Source: Paracyclopina nana (Eukaryota > Arthropoda > Copepoda > Cyclopoida > Cyclopettidae). From it: a stretch of DNA of 64,000 nucleotides. The notes beneath the pieces are model-generated. The model did not search any database. It saw only the letters and a list, made by a program, of their open reading frames with translations, and was not told where the DNA came from. The DNA is taken from contig JAGUCH010000003.1 of NCBI GenBank assembly GCA_019096065.1, positions 7,998,001-8,062,000 on the forward strand. The letters are read 5' to 3'. The position numbers were made by a program, and so were the translations under genes. Shown one piece after another: positions 1-14,116 of this stretch (positions within the stretch are counted from its first letter, which is position 1; every line of letters starts with the position of its first letter).

Positions 1-3000
1 TTGATAAAATTGATAAGAAATCTCTTTGGTGGCCTGGAAAAAGGCTTTCTTCAGTGTGATCGACTTAGAATTGAAATGGGCCAAAATGTTGCACATCTCT
101 GCATTTCATGCAGGCCTCTAATGTGGCTGTAGGCACACATTGTGCAATCTATGTAGCATAAATGTAAGTAGCCTTAGCACGTCGTCAATGAAGTCATGCA
201 AATGTTGTAATAGTAGATGGGGAGCTTTTCTCCCCATTTGCCGAAATCCAAGCTGCCATGGCCCTCAAACAACCCTTCTTGTTAGTCAAGTGAAATATAG
301 GGCAAATGTAGCATGCATGACATTGCCAAATGAGCCCAGTTGGTTTGTTTCACGTGATGACTTTATCAGAGTGCAAAATCCTGAGCCTTACTTTTCCTGG
401 CTTGCCACTTCGGAAATGTCATATCAAAAGTGACATTTTTACATTTGCGCCAAAAGGTCAACTGGCATTTTTCGGTCTACAATCCTCACCAATAAAACTC
501 CATTTACTTTATTGGATTCGCCCCTTCGTTCCTCCTTGGAAGGCTTGGATAAAAGTCCATTTCCTGGCCTCCTGTTTGGCGGGAAAAAATCAAGGTTGCG
601 TGATCGCCTCCTTTTTCCTCAGTATATGGGCCATTTTTCGTGCTTTTTTGCGCGACTCAAACAACCTACTTTGTGTGTTGCTTCAGAGGTGAAACAAGCT
701 TTTAATCTTTTTCTGTTCAGGTAAAAAACTGGGGGGAAATGGCCATTTGTGAGCAAAATGCACTTGCGGGTAAAGCGGCTTTTTAAAGCGGCTGCCAATT
801 ATTATTAAGCATTTTGATGCCGCTTTCCCTAGAAGAGCAAAAGGTTTTAGTCTAAATGTGAAAGCAGCTAAGCGCAAAAAACGGTGAGATTGTTTTAGCA
901 TTAGGGGAGAGACTCCTGACGCTAAGTGCAAAAATGCGGCTATATTGCTGAAACCCAATCTTTTGTTTAAAAGCCATTTTGCGGACAAAAATCTCACCGC
1001 CGCTGCTGCTTTCAAAGTCAGTTGCCAGTATTAAAAGGGTGGACAGAGGAAAAACTTTCTTCTTCTTTTCTTCCTCCAGCTAAAAAAGGGGGCCTCTGAG
1101 CTCAGCCAATATACAAGAATAAAAGAAAGTAGTTCGAGGCTTGTGCACTGCGTGGAAAAAGTACTTATCTACTTTACCGCAAACTTACCTTCTTCTGCAA
1201 TAGATACCTTGATAATTGGAGTGAATTTGTTAATGGCAGATTTTTCGGGTGAAAGCAACTTGGCTCGCTGTGCAGAGGGAGGACAATAAATAGAGAAAAA
1301 GTATAGTAGATGGTGCGACAATCCGAGAAGTTTTCTTGGCAACGAGATTAAAATTGGTCGTATAGTGAACTTTGCCAGATCCTCCTACCTCATTTTTCCA
1401 CGCTGTGCTAATGATGAACGCATGGAGAAGGAGGGAAGAATAATTTTAATGACCGCTAGCGAGGCAAAAATTTTCGCGTAGCTTAAAAAATCTGGCGGTA
1501 AGTCCCATGGGACGTTGTCATAAATCTTGTATATCAACGCCTGAGGGAAAAGTTTGAACAAGAAAGCAGCAGAAGCCACCATAAAAAAAGGGAGGAAAAT
1601 TTGTCTCTCTCACGTCAGTCGTCAATAGTAATGATGCGTTGAGTCTTCAAAAAAAAATGCTTGAAGTGATTCCTTGTGCGAGCTTCTTGTATTCATAGGA
1701 AACAAAGATGTGTAGTACTAAACATCCAATGTATCATCATTGAAGAAGCGTAAGAAAGAAAGCTTTGTTTTTAAAATGTCTTGGACTCTTTTATTTTTGT
1801 TTGCCTCTTTATTATTTATCCAAATCTGCTTCAAGGAAATATCTCCTATTTATAGTCTACTATCTTAATGGCTGTTTTCCCTTTTGGTAAGCTTAAGCAG
1901 TCCCATGGGAGACCATCTCTCCTATATATTTCTATTTTTGGCGAAAAAACAGTGCAGAAGTTATTGAGACACCTTTTTCTGCAATCTATAACATAAAGGG
2001 GAAAGCGTCACAGAATCGAAGCATTTAATTTCGCTAAATTGCATGGCATTCACTTGCACCAGAGTACAGCCCTGAAGCCTACAAAACAAAGCACTTTCTT
2101 TGATGAGTTCTTTGCAAAAAGGCCTGAATGCACATTTTTCTTGGTGCCGGGGCGTGTCCGAAATATATAAACAAACAAGATTTGCCACATTTTCTTTGTT
2201 GTATTGGTGCTGTTCACATAGCAGAGCACAAAAACCAAACAACCTTGACATCAATACATAAAGTGACTAAAAAGGGTTCCACTCAATTGTCATGCAATGT
2301 GGTATAAATAAATAGTATCGAATTATCATTATTACGTAGCCTTTGCAACCACTTTCTCTGCCTCATGAATTTTCCATGCCTAATAGACTTGAATATACCA
2401 CGTACTTTCATTGGTGGTATTTAAATGTATACACCTTTACAACGGTGTAAATGAGTAGATGCATACGGTGGTGGACAGAGTAAATAATTTGGCTTTCTAA
2501 TCTGGCAATTGACGTAAATGGAAGCACTTCATTTAGGAAGCCAGGAACAATAAATACTCCTGTTAGCAATTCCAGTTAATGAAGCCGTAGAAATGAGGAA
2601 AATGTGAGGGGAGGAATTCATTGGGAGACACACATTTCTTTGAATTTCGCCTTATTCCAAGAGCCCAAGGGTCCCATTAGAGTTTTAGAAAGCAGTTCGT
2701 GCTGGAGGAAATCACATACATTTTTGCTGTAGCAACCACTCAAAATATGCTAGCAGGGCACTTTTTAGGTGCTTTTTGCCAAAATGAAGAATTATATGTG
2801 GCTTGCTTCAAACTGCTAACTGCAATTTTCATCATTGCTTTCTAATCACAGCCTTCAATTTCCAGCCATGTTTTTCAGGACTCACAGCAACGTTACTACG
2901 TCTGTTCCACGAAGTTGTGGCTAAGATATCATTAACTTTGACTGAGCGAGGGTAGAGTTTTTTTCAATGGCCAACACCTCTTCTAGTGAACATTGCTGTT

Positions 3001-6000
3001 GTTATTTCGACCCTAGCACTTATTGTAATTTTCCCTTCCAGCTATGAAATGTGCTAAAGAAAAAGCAAGTACGATTATTATCACCACCAAGAGTGAAAGA
3101 TTGCATGATAAAACCAAGATAGTGCTGTCACCAATAGAAAGTGGGAAAACGGGCAGTGACAAAAAAGTGCAACGTAAAGTGAGAATCAATTCTCTGATTT
3201 GCACTGAAACTGAGTCACCCTGTGCTCCGGAAAAGCATGAGGGTGAAACTTTTTGGCTTATACTAAGGGTCACGCTACTGTAAAACAGTTTGTGGCATGT
3301 GATATTTTTTCACTCACCACAAAGCATGAAGAAGTGGCAAGCATAAGTTTCTAGCTACCAAAAAGAGGCTTGAAAAAATCAAGAAAAATATTTTTGGCTT
3401 TTGTAGTGTAGCGATCATGAGTCACCGACCCCAAAGCTTAATAGCAGCATAGTAGAAAGAATCTATTTTCTGCGTTCCTCGTTGGGGGGAAAAGTCTGAC
3501 CAAATGATTTACCAAATGCAACCATTTTTGTGGATTGAATGGGAAATTGTGCATATGTGCAATTGTTGGTTGGGGGTCCAAAATGTCGTCGTCTGTTCTG
3601 GTCAGAAAACGTCACTTCGGGGGGTCAGTACTTAGCTGGCCCAAAATGGTCTTTTTTCTAGTCAATTAGGTTCCTTCTTGAAGAATAGCCCAAGCTGCAT
3701 AAATGTGCTTACTTGCATTAATTTGCAATTGCAGACGTTTACCACATACACTCGCGTCTTTAGCTAGCTCGTGTTTTTTGCAGTTTACACAATTTTCTGA
3801 TTTATGGCCTTAATAAAAATCTGGCCTAGGTTAAAGTAGCCATTTTTCGGCATTAAAAAGCCTAGGCTCGACACGAGTATTAATGATTAGTTGAGTGGTA
3901 AAAAATCAAATGCTCGTAAATTACTTGATTTTTTTTATGCTGCGCGTTGGCAGTCATTAATCACTAATTATTGAGTGTTCCTCTATGCATAACCAAGAGT
4001 GTCTTTAGTAATTCATGGTGCCGCAGCAGCTCAACTTAATGAGTACAAAAATCATTAAGAGAGGATCTAGGAAAAGAAAATGTTGCCAGTAGCCAAACAG
4101 AAACTATGCTATATAGTAGCATAATAGAAAGGGGGACTTGAAGCCCTCAAACAATAAATTGTCTGCATTGCTGTGGTACTCGTGCACAAATCAGATTTGT
4201 CCCAGTGATCTTCTGTCGTCGTCCAGTCCCCTCTTTCCCATCTTTGGAATAAGATCAAGTACAGTACAATTAGCATGTTGGTGTGGTTCAACAACCTCTC
4301 ATTTTTGATGTGGGTTCTATTTGGAGGATTCCAAATGTTTGGCAGCCTATATTTGGTGAAAAGTAAAAGATGTTGTTGGTCGAGCGTGAAATTTGCTGCT
4401 TTTGCATTCGGTAGTCTCCTGTCTGTGTTTAGAATGGGAAGACAACTTCCCTAGACTTTACCCCCTTTTCCTTTCCCTACATATCTATGATTCGGTCTAA
4501 AGACAAGTCAAACTTTGTTGATGGCTGCTGATCAAAACTGATCCCCATAACATTCAATGACCCAAAAATAAATGTCTGGAGCAAATACGAAAAGTTTCTT
4601 CGGTGCTATCATTGCACATAAAATCGCCCATTCAACTCAAAAGATGGCAAAAAATTTTTAATAAGAAAGCATGTACACATGTGTTTTGCGCTCATTTTTC
4701 TATTCAAGTGTGAGATATGCGATGATTGAAAAGGTCTTTTCCACTCGATTTCCTCGTCAGCATATTAGCTTTCTCTCCTCCCTTTTTACATAATTCTCAA
4801 TGAGTCATCAAAACAATCGTGGTTGACATCTGTGTTTTTCACTTAATGGCTATGTTGATAACGATGTTAATGATTGTTCGGCTTCATCGATCACGGACTT
4901 ATTGATCTCCTTTCTTGGCCATTTCCGCAACAATAGGACGACATCATTTTGTCGATTGATGGCATGCAGTGCTTTCACTTTGGTCATTTCACTATTCACT
5001 CCCAACCCTCTTCTATACGATTCACGTTTGCTACTTTACTTCTTGCACTATGAAGCTACCATTATTATATGCATTATCGTCCATGAAGTAGGGGCAAATC
5101 AATGTTACAGAGCAATTTTGAGCATTCAAGCACCACAGTGAGAAGCTTGAAAAAATCCCTTTTTTCATATCTATATACAGCTATTTTAAAAAGATGAGAA
5201 AGTTTTTATCAGACCCAAACTTTAATCAGCATAAATAATGAGATTTCAATTTGGAGATAGCTCACTGTGCGAGCTCGGTTTTTCATCCACAAAGACCAAT
5301 TTTCTATGGAAATTTGTGAGCAGATGCAAAAGGGGAAAGCGAGGCTTTTTGTCACTACACATATACTGGTAGATTCAAGAAAATGTAGCAGCTCCTTCAT
5401 TTCTTTTAAAAGTCCCAGAAAAAGAAAGGGAAATTTTCATTCAGACGCATCCATCAAAAGTTGCGAAAAACTGGAGCAGCTAGTAAAGTATTTTATTTTC
5501 TGGGCGAGAAAGATCGAAAATCTTCTCAGGGAAAACTTCCCTTTATGTGTTGTCACTATCGGCAATCTTTTTTATGCCCTAGCTCATTTCGTAGACTGAA
5601 TTCCCGGATTTTTCGCATTTGGCCGATATTTCAAAAGAGCGGATTCAAATGACATTTTGAAGCACTTTTCTATGGCCCTTTTCTCTCGGAAGGATAAAAG
5701 TGTCGAGGCCAGGCCATGGCCTGAAAAGCTCAACGATCCTTTTGAATTTTCGAGCCTAGGTCGTTCTCGACGACATTTTTCCTGAAGTTGACACATCGAA
5801 ATGGATCGGAGTGTTTTGGACCCATAAAAAGTTGTGAAGAGGCTCTTCAAACTTGCATGAGAAAAATCAACGGCTTAACTTAAATTCTGACTAAGCAAAA
5901 GGCTTAAAAAGACTCGCGGTACTTTTTTGAAAGCTTTTTTTCGTGTCAGGCTTTTGTTGTGAATAGAGAAAATGTGCTGCTTCGTGATATTGCACATTTG

Positions 6001-9000
6001 CACTTCTTCAAAGGCCTCAGCACCGAATTGAATGAAGGCCAACAACAGCAGCCTTGCCAAGAAAACATGCATTTCACTTACCAGTGTTTTTTCTGCCCAA
6101 GCCACGAGATTAATATGAGCGATGAGCCGCATACGCATAAAAAAAGAAAAGCATTGTTTTTTGTTAGTGTGCCTCTCCTGTTTTATAAAAAAGCTTTCTA
6201 AGACAATAAAAAAGAATCACCAGAGGGGCCATATTCTTCCGTTTTCTCACCCAAGGCTTGACTTAGGTCATAAAGTGGGAGACCAGTTTGTTCAAGAGAG
6301 AGGAAGGTTTTGATTGCGGCTGGGATTTATCACCAGTTCGCCTTTATGGGCTAGAACAGCAGAAAGAAAGCTACTTCCTATGTAGTAGAGAGCATTCTTT
6401 AGCAAAAAAAGGCCTTGAGGAAAATTAAACGGCTCCATTTCGATTTTGTCCCTTGGAATGGCAAAAAAGGCCCCTCTGGTCCGAAATTAAGGAAATTGGC
6501 ATAATGCCTACAACTTCCACAAGACCAGTCTGGTAAAAGCAAGTTTTATGCATGGTTTACGAGCAACCATAAAACAAATGCAGAATGCTTGCTGTTTTAA
6601 TCTGCTGTTGTGCATTCGTTAAACTAGATTGTTTATCAGCAACTTTTTTGTTTTGCCATTTCCTCTGGACTTTTACACTGTTTTCACATATTTGTCGTTT
6701 TTCATAGTCTGCTACTACATAGAGGCCGTGAAACAAAAGCATGCGTATTGTATATCAATTTAGTATGTACATATCTACTACACCAGCACTCGAATGTGTA
6801 GCTGACACCTGCCCTGCTGTATTACTGTTGATGTGTGTCAGACATGCCATGTTTTCTGACAAAAAATAAATTCCTTTCGCCCCCTTGTTTCATCATGGTC
6901 AAATGTGCATAATTATCTGAAACATTAACCCCCTAATTTTCCTGCTACAGGTATAATAACAGAACACACTTTTTCGTTCCAATTGATAGCTTTCTCTATC
7001 TGGCTAGTTGCTTTTCTACTCATAGAATATACTTTGCGAAAGAAAAGACTTAGGATATATATATACAACTGCTGTCAAAAGTATGACAAGCGCAAAGCCA
7101 CTTTTGTGAATACACATGCCAACCGAGCTGCTAGTGATTTACATGATGCCAAACCTTGGTCTATACACTATGCATAATACAATATATACACTCAGATGCT
7201 CTGCTACAAAGGCCCCCAAAAAGCGTGGGCTACAACACTTTCCATTTAGGTACGTAACTGAAATACCTCTGTATTAGAGGCATATATTCCATTTATTGTC
7301 TCCTAGTGGAGTGTGGTGAGTGCTGAGCTGCTAGATATGATTTACAAGGCTATTGTGTCTTCTACCCATGCATTCAGCCATGATAATGCTGAGATTTACA
7401 AGATTTATTTATGGCATTTTGCCCTAAATCCAAGGAGAATCAGGTCAGTGTTCTTTGAGCCTTGATCATCAAGATTTTGTTTTTCAATATTTTCATAAGC
7501 TGCTTTTTTCTTGGCTCATAAGGGAGGGTCAGCCATAAATTAAACTGGGAAGTTTTGACATGCTATGGCAGCTTTTTTAATGAGATGAATTCTTAATACA
7601 ACAACTTGCTGCATCAGAATACTTTGAAACTTTGGAAATTCTAGCACCTGCCTGAATCTTTTATAAGAAGACCTAACATTTATGTGGTTGCCCAACATTT
7701 GGCCTTGAGAGAGAGTCTGTTACTGGTGGTAGTGGTCGTGGAATGGTCTTTAGGACCTTTTCCAAATGAGATTTTGTTTTCCTACCACAATCTTGATTGC
7801 TGCTAGCTTTTTAGATTGTATCCCTAATTCAATAGAAACATTATCTGGTTAAATATTCCGTGTGTGAGGAGCACCAGGGGTTGTTTTGCAGCTCCGTTTT
7901 ATAATGCTAAATTGAGCTTGAAACCCCCGGCTCTTGATTGAGGAATCCACTGTTGTGTCACTCAAAGAAAATGACAAATTAGCCATCCCTGCAAACTTCC
8001 CCTATCTGCTTTGTACAGTATATTTTCCCCCATCAAAAGAAGGCTTTGGGTAAATCAGTCATTTTCCAACTAACTTGCACCAACTTTGAGTGGCATTCAA
8101 AAAGGAGGGAAATGGAAATAAAACCAAGAAGATCATACATTGTCAGCTTTTGGTGGAGTTGGGGGATGGATGATAATATCAGTATATCTTGGTTACAATT
8201 GACCCATTGAGCACTAAGTCTATTGCCATAGCTTCCAATTTATAGAGCTCTTAAGGGCTCCTTCTTCCACGTACGTTCACTAACTGTGTTGCAAAACGAC
8301 ATCTGTTATGGTGTAGAAAGAGACTTTAAAAGTAGGTAGAGCATCACGTTTCCTTTGTTTCACCTATCTAATCTACCATCGTGATACTCTCAGCACATGT
8401 TATCGCCCTTTCTGTCCGAATTTATTAGGCTCATGTTGAAGTTCCCAGTATATATTTTTGCTACTGCTGCTGCAATTTCAACGTTATCCTCAATTTTGCT
8501 TGCAGAACTTTTTGTGGGGAATTTGACCACTGTGCTTCGGTGACTCCAAGCTGTAAGCTGAGTCCATCTCCCATGCATGCATTCACATGGAGGCAGTTTC
8601 GTGTCATGTGTGTACATTCTTCAATTGAGAATTTGGCTCTCTTTATAGCAGGAAAACTGCTTCTCTCTCTACCATCCATTTGAGGTTTGTGATGCTTGCA
8701 AATTTTGTACACTCACCTCAGAGTGGCATATGAAGTATGAGGAGATCTATGTAATGTTGGGGGAATATGGCTTTTCCCCAACCCTCGTGAACGTTAGTGC
8801 TCCTATGGGACATGCCCGCATTGCTTTGCAGCTATAGCTAGCTATAGTAGCAGCATCAGAAGCTGAGCTGAGGTGGAATTTTTTTTGGCTAAAAACTTTG
8901 GTTGATACACACAAGTTCCTTGCCTCCATGCCTCAATAGGCGACTTCAAAAGTGATAAATGTAGTGGATTAAAACTTCAATATGGCCTACTTTGCATTTG

Positions 9001-9168
9001 TGGGGAAATTAATTATGTCCCTCTCCATCTCAGCTCAGGAAGCTTTCTTAGTAAACTATCTTTGAAGTTGACTTAGGCTTTTGTACCAAATGCAAATTAT
9101 TTCATTTCTGGCTCTCAGCTTCTAGTTGCTATTTGGACCCACATTCTACACCTCACATGTGTCAAGGC

Positions 9169-9188
9169 CAACAACAACAACAACAGCA
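9169..9188. repeat. (CAA)n microsatellite
   Basis: Short simple repeat of CAA trinucleotides ending in CAGCAC, inside otherwise unannotated A+T-rich sequence. Confidence 0.7.
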
Positions 9189-11702
9189 CACTGGTTACTT
9201 GAGACGCAGCTAGAGGTTGGTATACTTTGCTGCACACACAGCAATATTTGTAGTGAACAAGAATACTCACGACTGTTATTAGTGTGTCATCTAGCTACTA
9301 ACAGATGCAAGAAGCACAGGAGTATGCTACATTATCACATTATTTGGCCTTGCAAAACATGCAGAAAGTGCAATTGTTGCTACTAGCTGGTGGCAATCAA
9401 GAACGTATGAAAAGCAAACAACAGACGACACCTTTCCCACCAAAGAAGTCTTGTGCTGCTTATTTATGTGCGTATAGTGTGGATTTTGGCCTATTTCGCG
9501 TTCAAATTTCGGTTGTAACTTTAACTTTTTCGACAGTTCAGGGCTGAATTTATATATACGCAGCATCTCCTTTCGTTGTTGAGCAGGTCTGTTTTGTTCA
9601 TCTCTATGAGAGGTGGAGCTAGCTCATAGGAGAGCTTCCGAAAAAGTTTGGGTGTTGTAGTAGTAACTTTTGGTATACGTTTTCAAGTTTTTCCGTCAGC
9701 TGAGTCCAATTAGAAGGAGCTAAAGGAAAAGTGATGCCTCGTATCACATGTAGTAGTTGTACAAACGTCTTTCCATGCTTCTGAATTGTTGTCTGTGTTT
9801 TTTGTGTCTCGGGTTCCCTCCCTTGAAGTTGTAGTAGGACAAGCTGTGTCTACGATCTCCAGTTCCAATTGACAAATTTCAATTGGCATTTAGGAAAGAC
9901 GACTAACCTACAGCAGCTGTATGCTGTCAGAACCTGGAGCTGGCTTTTTTTCGTCTTCTCTTTTTTCTCAAAGCCAATTAGAAGTTCTAATTTGGAAATT
10001 GGAGCAGATTTGTAAAGGTCACGGCTGATTAGCCTCTTCTTACGAGATTGGCTCCATTGTTATTTTTAACACATCTCCACGCATTAACGCAACTTATAAT
10101 AGAGCAGCTGTTCTAACTGCCTGTATCTGCATTTCATGCTTAATTTCATTAAATCCTCTCACTCTCTGGGCTTGAAGACGAGCTCGTGAATTTATGTGCT
10201 TTCTTAATTGGCTTGTACTGCCCCCACACCAGATATCACAATTAAAACTTTGATACTCGCTGTCTTGGGGGCCTTTGCATAAGATCACCATGAATCATAG
10301 TTAAAATGCAGACTTTGAAAAACAAGTCGTAAATATTTCAAAACAAAAGCTGCGCTCTCGTATTTCACTATAGTAGTAGTCTGGGAAAAACGAACGCGCG
10401 TCTAGCAATTGTTATTGTTATTGTCTTGTGCCAGATATCCGGTTACCTTCCCTAAATCCGGAAGTAGTGCAGATTTGCAATTCTGGTTTGTAGGGAATTA
10501 CGTGGGTACAGCTTTGTATTGTGGAGCAAAATTCGGCCAAACCTGGGAAATAGTACAATGGGAGAAAAACAGTTGAATCAATCTTGGAAGTGGCCTTGGG
10601 TGCTTCTTGATCAGCCTTTCTCGTATTTGCTGTATATATAGCATAAAAGCAGAAGGTTTACACAGCAGCTTGATTAAAATTATCCTCCTTTTTTTACGCA
10701 GCAGATGCGCACAATGCTGCATCTTGTATGTATTGGTACTACAGCAGCACTAATAGCAAGTTTTTATAAGCACGAGAACAAAACTTGTACCATAGACAAA
10801 ACCAACGACATGGAATGACAGAGAAGTGCCACTTTAGTAGATTCTAGAAAGTTTTTCTTTTCTGGTAGCTGTAGTTTGAAACCTTGAGGCCATGTGTGTC
10901 ACTTTTTTCAAAGGTTAGCTGTAGGCATTTTGTCATTCAATTGTAATGTCTTGCTGTAGTGCTTTTTTGTTAGCTACATGAGCATTTAAAAATTCAGTGC
11001 CTTTTACATGTGCTCGTTTTCATTAGTGGAAGCTTATGTTTGAGTAGTGGAAACAAACAATGGAATAGTGGAAATCAAAGTCAAAATTGTTCCATTTTCG
11101 ATTCAGGTTGGAAATAAATCATAAGCTGATATCTCCCTTTGTCACACCCCATGTAGTGTCTGGACGCATAAATTACTTGGCAATGTATTACTACAAGGTA
11201 CAACGCATAATGGTGAAGCTTGAGCCTGACATTCGATCCTTGATAAATGACAGCCTATAAAGTGCAATGTCAGTACTCTTACATTAATGGAGTCGTTTAA
11301 GAATCGTCCTATACCAACTCGATCACTTTGGGGTATACATATCAGCTAGACAGCTTTCTATCGACGTTTTTATCTCTTTATACTGCATTGGTTTTGTCCC
11401 CTACTCCTTTCAAGAATTTTGATGCTTAGAATTAGCATTTTACCCAGTGTGCTAGCTACCTCAGATACTTAATAATGTGAAGTGAAAGCGTCGTCCCCTC
11501 ATAATAATAAAGGGCTCTTTCATGTTGTAGGCTGCGGTTGCGAGAGGAAATGGAAAGTTTGTTTGCAGCCCACGTCCACTCAAGATGACACAATACACTG
11601 ATTAGCTTCTCTCTACTGCTATGCTATACAGTTTAGTATTCTAAACGGCCTCGTAAAAAGTGGTATATTCTTGGCTAATAAACGAGGCCACAATGCAACG
11701 GA

Positions 11703-11708
11703 TTTATT
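11703..11708 (-). terminator. candidate poly(A) signal of the LRR gene
   Basis: TTTATT on the + strand reads AATAAA on the minus strand, about 300 bases past the stop codon of the LRR receptor ORF. The placement fits a 3' UTR, but the hexamer is common in A+T-rich DNA. Confidence 0.35.
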
Positions 11709-12010
11709 ACACAAGTTCTTGTTAGCCTTTCTTGTGTTGTGGGTTAGGGTATACATAAATGGTGGAAAGTAACCAATATCCTGGAACGAGCCAAGGTATC
11801 GGCGAGCACTCCACCTTGAGAAATTGTGTATTGGTGGCCAATAATCATGGATACACACACTCACGTTGTGGTATATAATAAGTAATGACCGCTAACTACA
11901 GGGTCATTACACCGAGACAGTCACAAATGACCCTCGAAAATCCTTTGAATGAGAGCGGTGATTTCCTTGTATTTTGTTATACGTAGTATTTGCACTATAT
12001 TTCATATATG

Positions 12011-14116
12011 TTAGACGTAAAAATTATTCGCAATGCCAGCTGCTCTCTGCTTGGGACTTCGTCCGCCATTGGTTCCATTGATTGCCACCAGATGGTGTTG
12101 CTGTGGGCTAAACTTGGGTGATCCGGTTGATGAGGAGGTTGCCATCATAAACATCGGGTGCTGTTGCTGCTGGACCTGGAACATCTTGGCTGGTGAATTG
12201 GTGGCACTTGAGCACTGAGTCATCAGAGTGTGATGAGGATGGTGACCTCCAAAATTCCTGGCTGGAGAGAAGAAGACTGGCCTGTTGCCATTAGAACTGG
12301 CAGTTGAGCTGCTGCCTGAATTGCTTCCCAGGCCTGAAGAGCTTCGAGGACTTCTTTGAGTGTTGAAGTGAATCTGAGTTGGCGTACCGCTGTTCATGCC
12401 CAGAAAATCGTTTTCCCACAATTCACTGCCCACGTAGCCACTGGAGGAATATTTGCTTGATCCTGTCGAGGAGCTTTTGTTTGGCTGCTCCTCAGAGTCT
12501 CCAGAAGAGGCCACCAGTCTTGGCACCTCGTAGAAAGGCTCCAAGGTGGGTGGGCTGTATCCACCCAGGATGGCTTTGGCATACGTTGAAGACTCGTTGT
12601 CTGGGTCAAGTGGATTGTGGTGATAATTATAGGCGCCGCCATTGACATTGCCAGCCCTTGTGTACACCATTGTATCGTCTTTGATGTGGAGGCAGGGCGA
12701 GGCTGCGTAGTGCTTGGAATACTTTTGCTTGCAGTTGTAGGCGAGGAAGCTGACCAGCACCAGTGTGATTACTGTCACCAAAATTGAGATGGAAGCCACG
12801 ATGAGGACAAAGCCCCAGTCAGCACATGCCAGGTCATCAACTGCCACCTCTTTGAGAGGCACAGACCTTTGGGCAGAATTGGAGACACTCTGGCAAGTGG
12901 CCACGTCAAGGTAGTAGTCAGAGTCGTTTTGCTGGTACAGCTCCCACAGCCAGGTGAGGGAGCAGTTGCAGTAGAAGGGGATGCCTGACACTTGCAGGCT
13001 CTGAATGGAACGTATGGGAACTTGGGTGGGAAAGAGGCTCGTCCACCTCGAGTTGTTGGCGAAGTTGACCTCTGAGAGGCCAGTGTTCGCACTGAAGATG
13101 CCCCAGGGCAGGGCCTGAAGCTCGTGGTTGTTGGATAGGGACAAATGCCTCAGCTGAACATTGTCCACAAATGTCAACACGTCCAAACTTGCCAACTGGT
13201 ACATCCTGTCCAACTTGAGGGTCTTGAGCACGTACATGGTGCTGAAGGAGACCCTATTGAGGGCCTTCACTGGGTTCTGCGATAGATCCAGGCTGGCCAA
13301 GTTTTCCATGGAGCTTAAGGCCACACTGGGCACCTCACTGAGCAAGTTGTCTGACAAATGCAACGTGTCAACAGCCCGTGCACCATAAAATGCATCTTCG
13401 CTGATGTTGTGCAGCTTATTGGTGGCCAGGTCGATGATTTGGAGGGCCTTTAAAGGCCGAAAGGTGAAGGCAGGCAAGGCCCTGATCATGTTGTTGGCCA
13501 GGAAGAGAAACCTGAGGTTCTTGAGCGGCTCGAACCATTGGGGATCGATGAAAGACAGCAGGTTGTGATCCAAGTAGAGCCAGCGAAGGCTGGCAAGGCC
13601 AGCAAAGGCCATGGGCTCAACGCTGTTGATTTTGTTGCGGCTCAGCCTCAAATCTATCAAAGTTTCGAGCGGAGAAAAAGTTCCGTTGGCCAAAGAGGTC
13701 AGAATGTTTCTGGATAAGTCCAAAGTTTGAATGGCCTTGGGGCCTTGGAACGTCTCAGTGGCGTGAAGGCTGGCCACAAAGTTATTGCTGATATTCAACA
13801 GTTCCAACTTCTCGGAGCCGAGAAACTGCAGACGACCTAAATGGCTGAATTTGTTTCCTGACAGGTCAAGAATTTGCAGGTTGCCATAGAAGCCCAGTGT
13901 GCCTTCCAGTTTGCCTATTTGGTTGTTTTTGGCCTTGAACACCTTCATGTCTGGGTGTAGAAAGTGAGGGATCCCTTCCAGGTCGCTGGAGGTGCAATCA
14001 AAAGTGAGGCTCTGGTCATCGCATGTGCACTTTTCAGGGCAGAGAGCTCCACGAGCCGCTCGGCGGAGGCCAAAAAGGCCGAATAGGAGGAGGAGGCTGG
14101 CGGCGATCTTCATCAT
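12011..14116 (-). CDS. leucine-rich-repeat single-pass membrane protein
   Basis: Single uninterrupted 701-residue ORF. Residues 1-23 are a signal peptide (hydrophobic LLLLFGLFGL core). A Cys-rich LRR N-cap (CPEKCTC) follows, then about 13 LRRs of the LxLSxNxL type (for example LDLSGNKFSHL, LRLSRNKINSV, LHLSDNLLSEV) from roughly residue 60 to 370. An LRR C-cap (CNCSLTWLWEL and later Cys) ends near 435. A transmembrane helix spans about 437-463 (FVLIVASISILVTVITLVLV). The 240-residue cytoplasmic tail is rich in Ser, Gln and His and ends in NNFYV, which could be a PDZ ligand. The architecture matches arthropod LRR adhesion receptors such as tartan/capricious; there is no Ig domain, so it is not a kekkon. 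Orthology is not established. The start is the first of two adjacent Met codons (AAAAATGATG). Acceptor-like TTGCAG sites at about 14233 and 14265 suggest an upstream non-coding exon. High G+C against its flanks supports a real gene. Confidence 0.9.
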   Translation of the reverse strand: MMKIAASLLLLFGLFGLRRAARGALCPEKCTCDDQSLTFDCTSSDLEGIPHFLHPDMKVFKAKNNQIGKLEGTLGFYGNLQILDLSGNKFSHLGRLQFLGSEKLELLNISNNFVASLHATETFQGPKAIQTLDLSRNILTSLANGTFSPLETLIDLRLSRNKINSVEPMAFAGLASLRWLYLDHNLLSFIDPQWFEPLKNLRFLFLANNMIRALPAFTFRPLKALQIIDLATNKLHNISEDAFYGARAVDTLHLSDNLLSEVPSVALSSMENLASLDLSQNPVKALNRVSFSTMYVLKTLKLDRMYQLASLDVLTFVDNVQLRHLSLSNNHELQALPWGIFSANTGLSEVNFANNSRWTSLFPTQVPIRSIQSLQVSGIPFYCNCSLTWLWELYQQNDSDYYLDVATCQSVSNSAQRSVPLKEVAVDDLACADWGFVLIVASISILVTVITLVLVSFLAYNCKQKYSKHYAASPCLHIKDDTMVYTRAGNVNGGAYNYHHNPLDPDNESSTYAKAILGGYSPPTLEPFYEVPRLVASSGDSEEQPNKSSSTGSSKYSSSGYVGSELWENDFLGMNSGTPTQIHFNTQRSPRSSSGLGSNSGSSSTASSNGNRPVFFSPARNFGGHHPHHTLMTQCSSATNSPAKMFQVQQQQHPMFMMATSSSTGSPKFSPQQHHLVAINGTNGGRSPKQRAAGIANNFYV

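Larger units (their letters stand above)
1..11999. other. A+T-rich non-coding region
   Basis: I see no gene I can support in this 12 kb. Open frames are short (under about 120 codons), overlap on both strands, and lack domain signatures, consistent exon phases or a local rise in G+C. One + frame at 3044-3283 follows a pyrimidine-rich CCTTCCAG acceptor-like site and could be an exon, but nothing else supports it. A CAA microsatellite lies near 9170. The left end may be intron or intergenic sequence of a gene outside the window. Confidence 0.6.

Noticed and set aside
12394-12648. 84-codon minus-strand and 88-codon + strand frames within the LRR gene
   Set aside because: Shadows of the 701-codon ORF in other frames.
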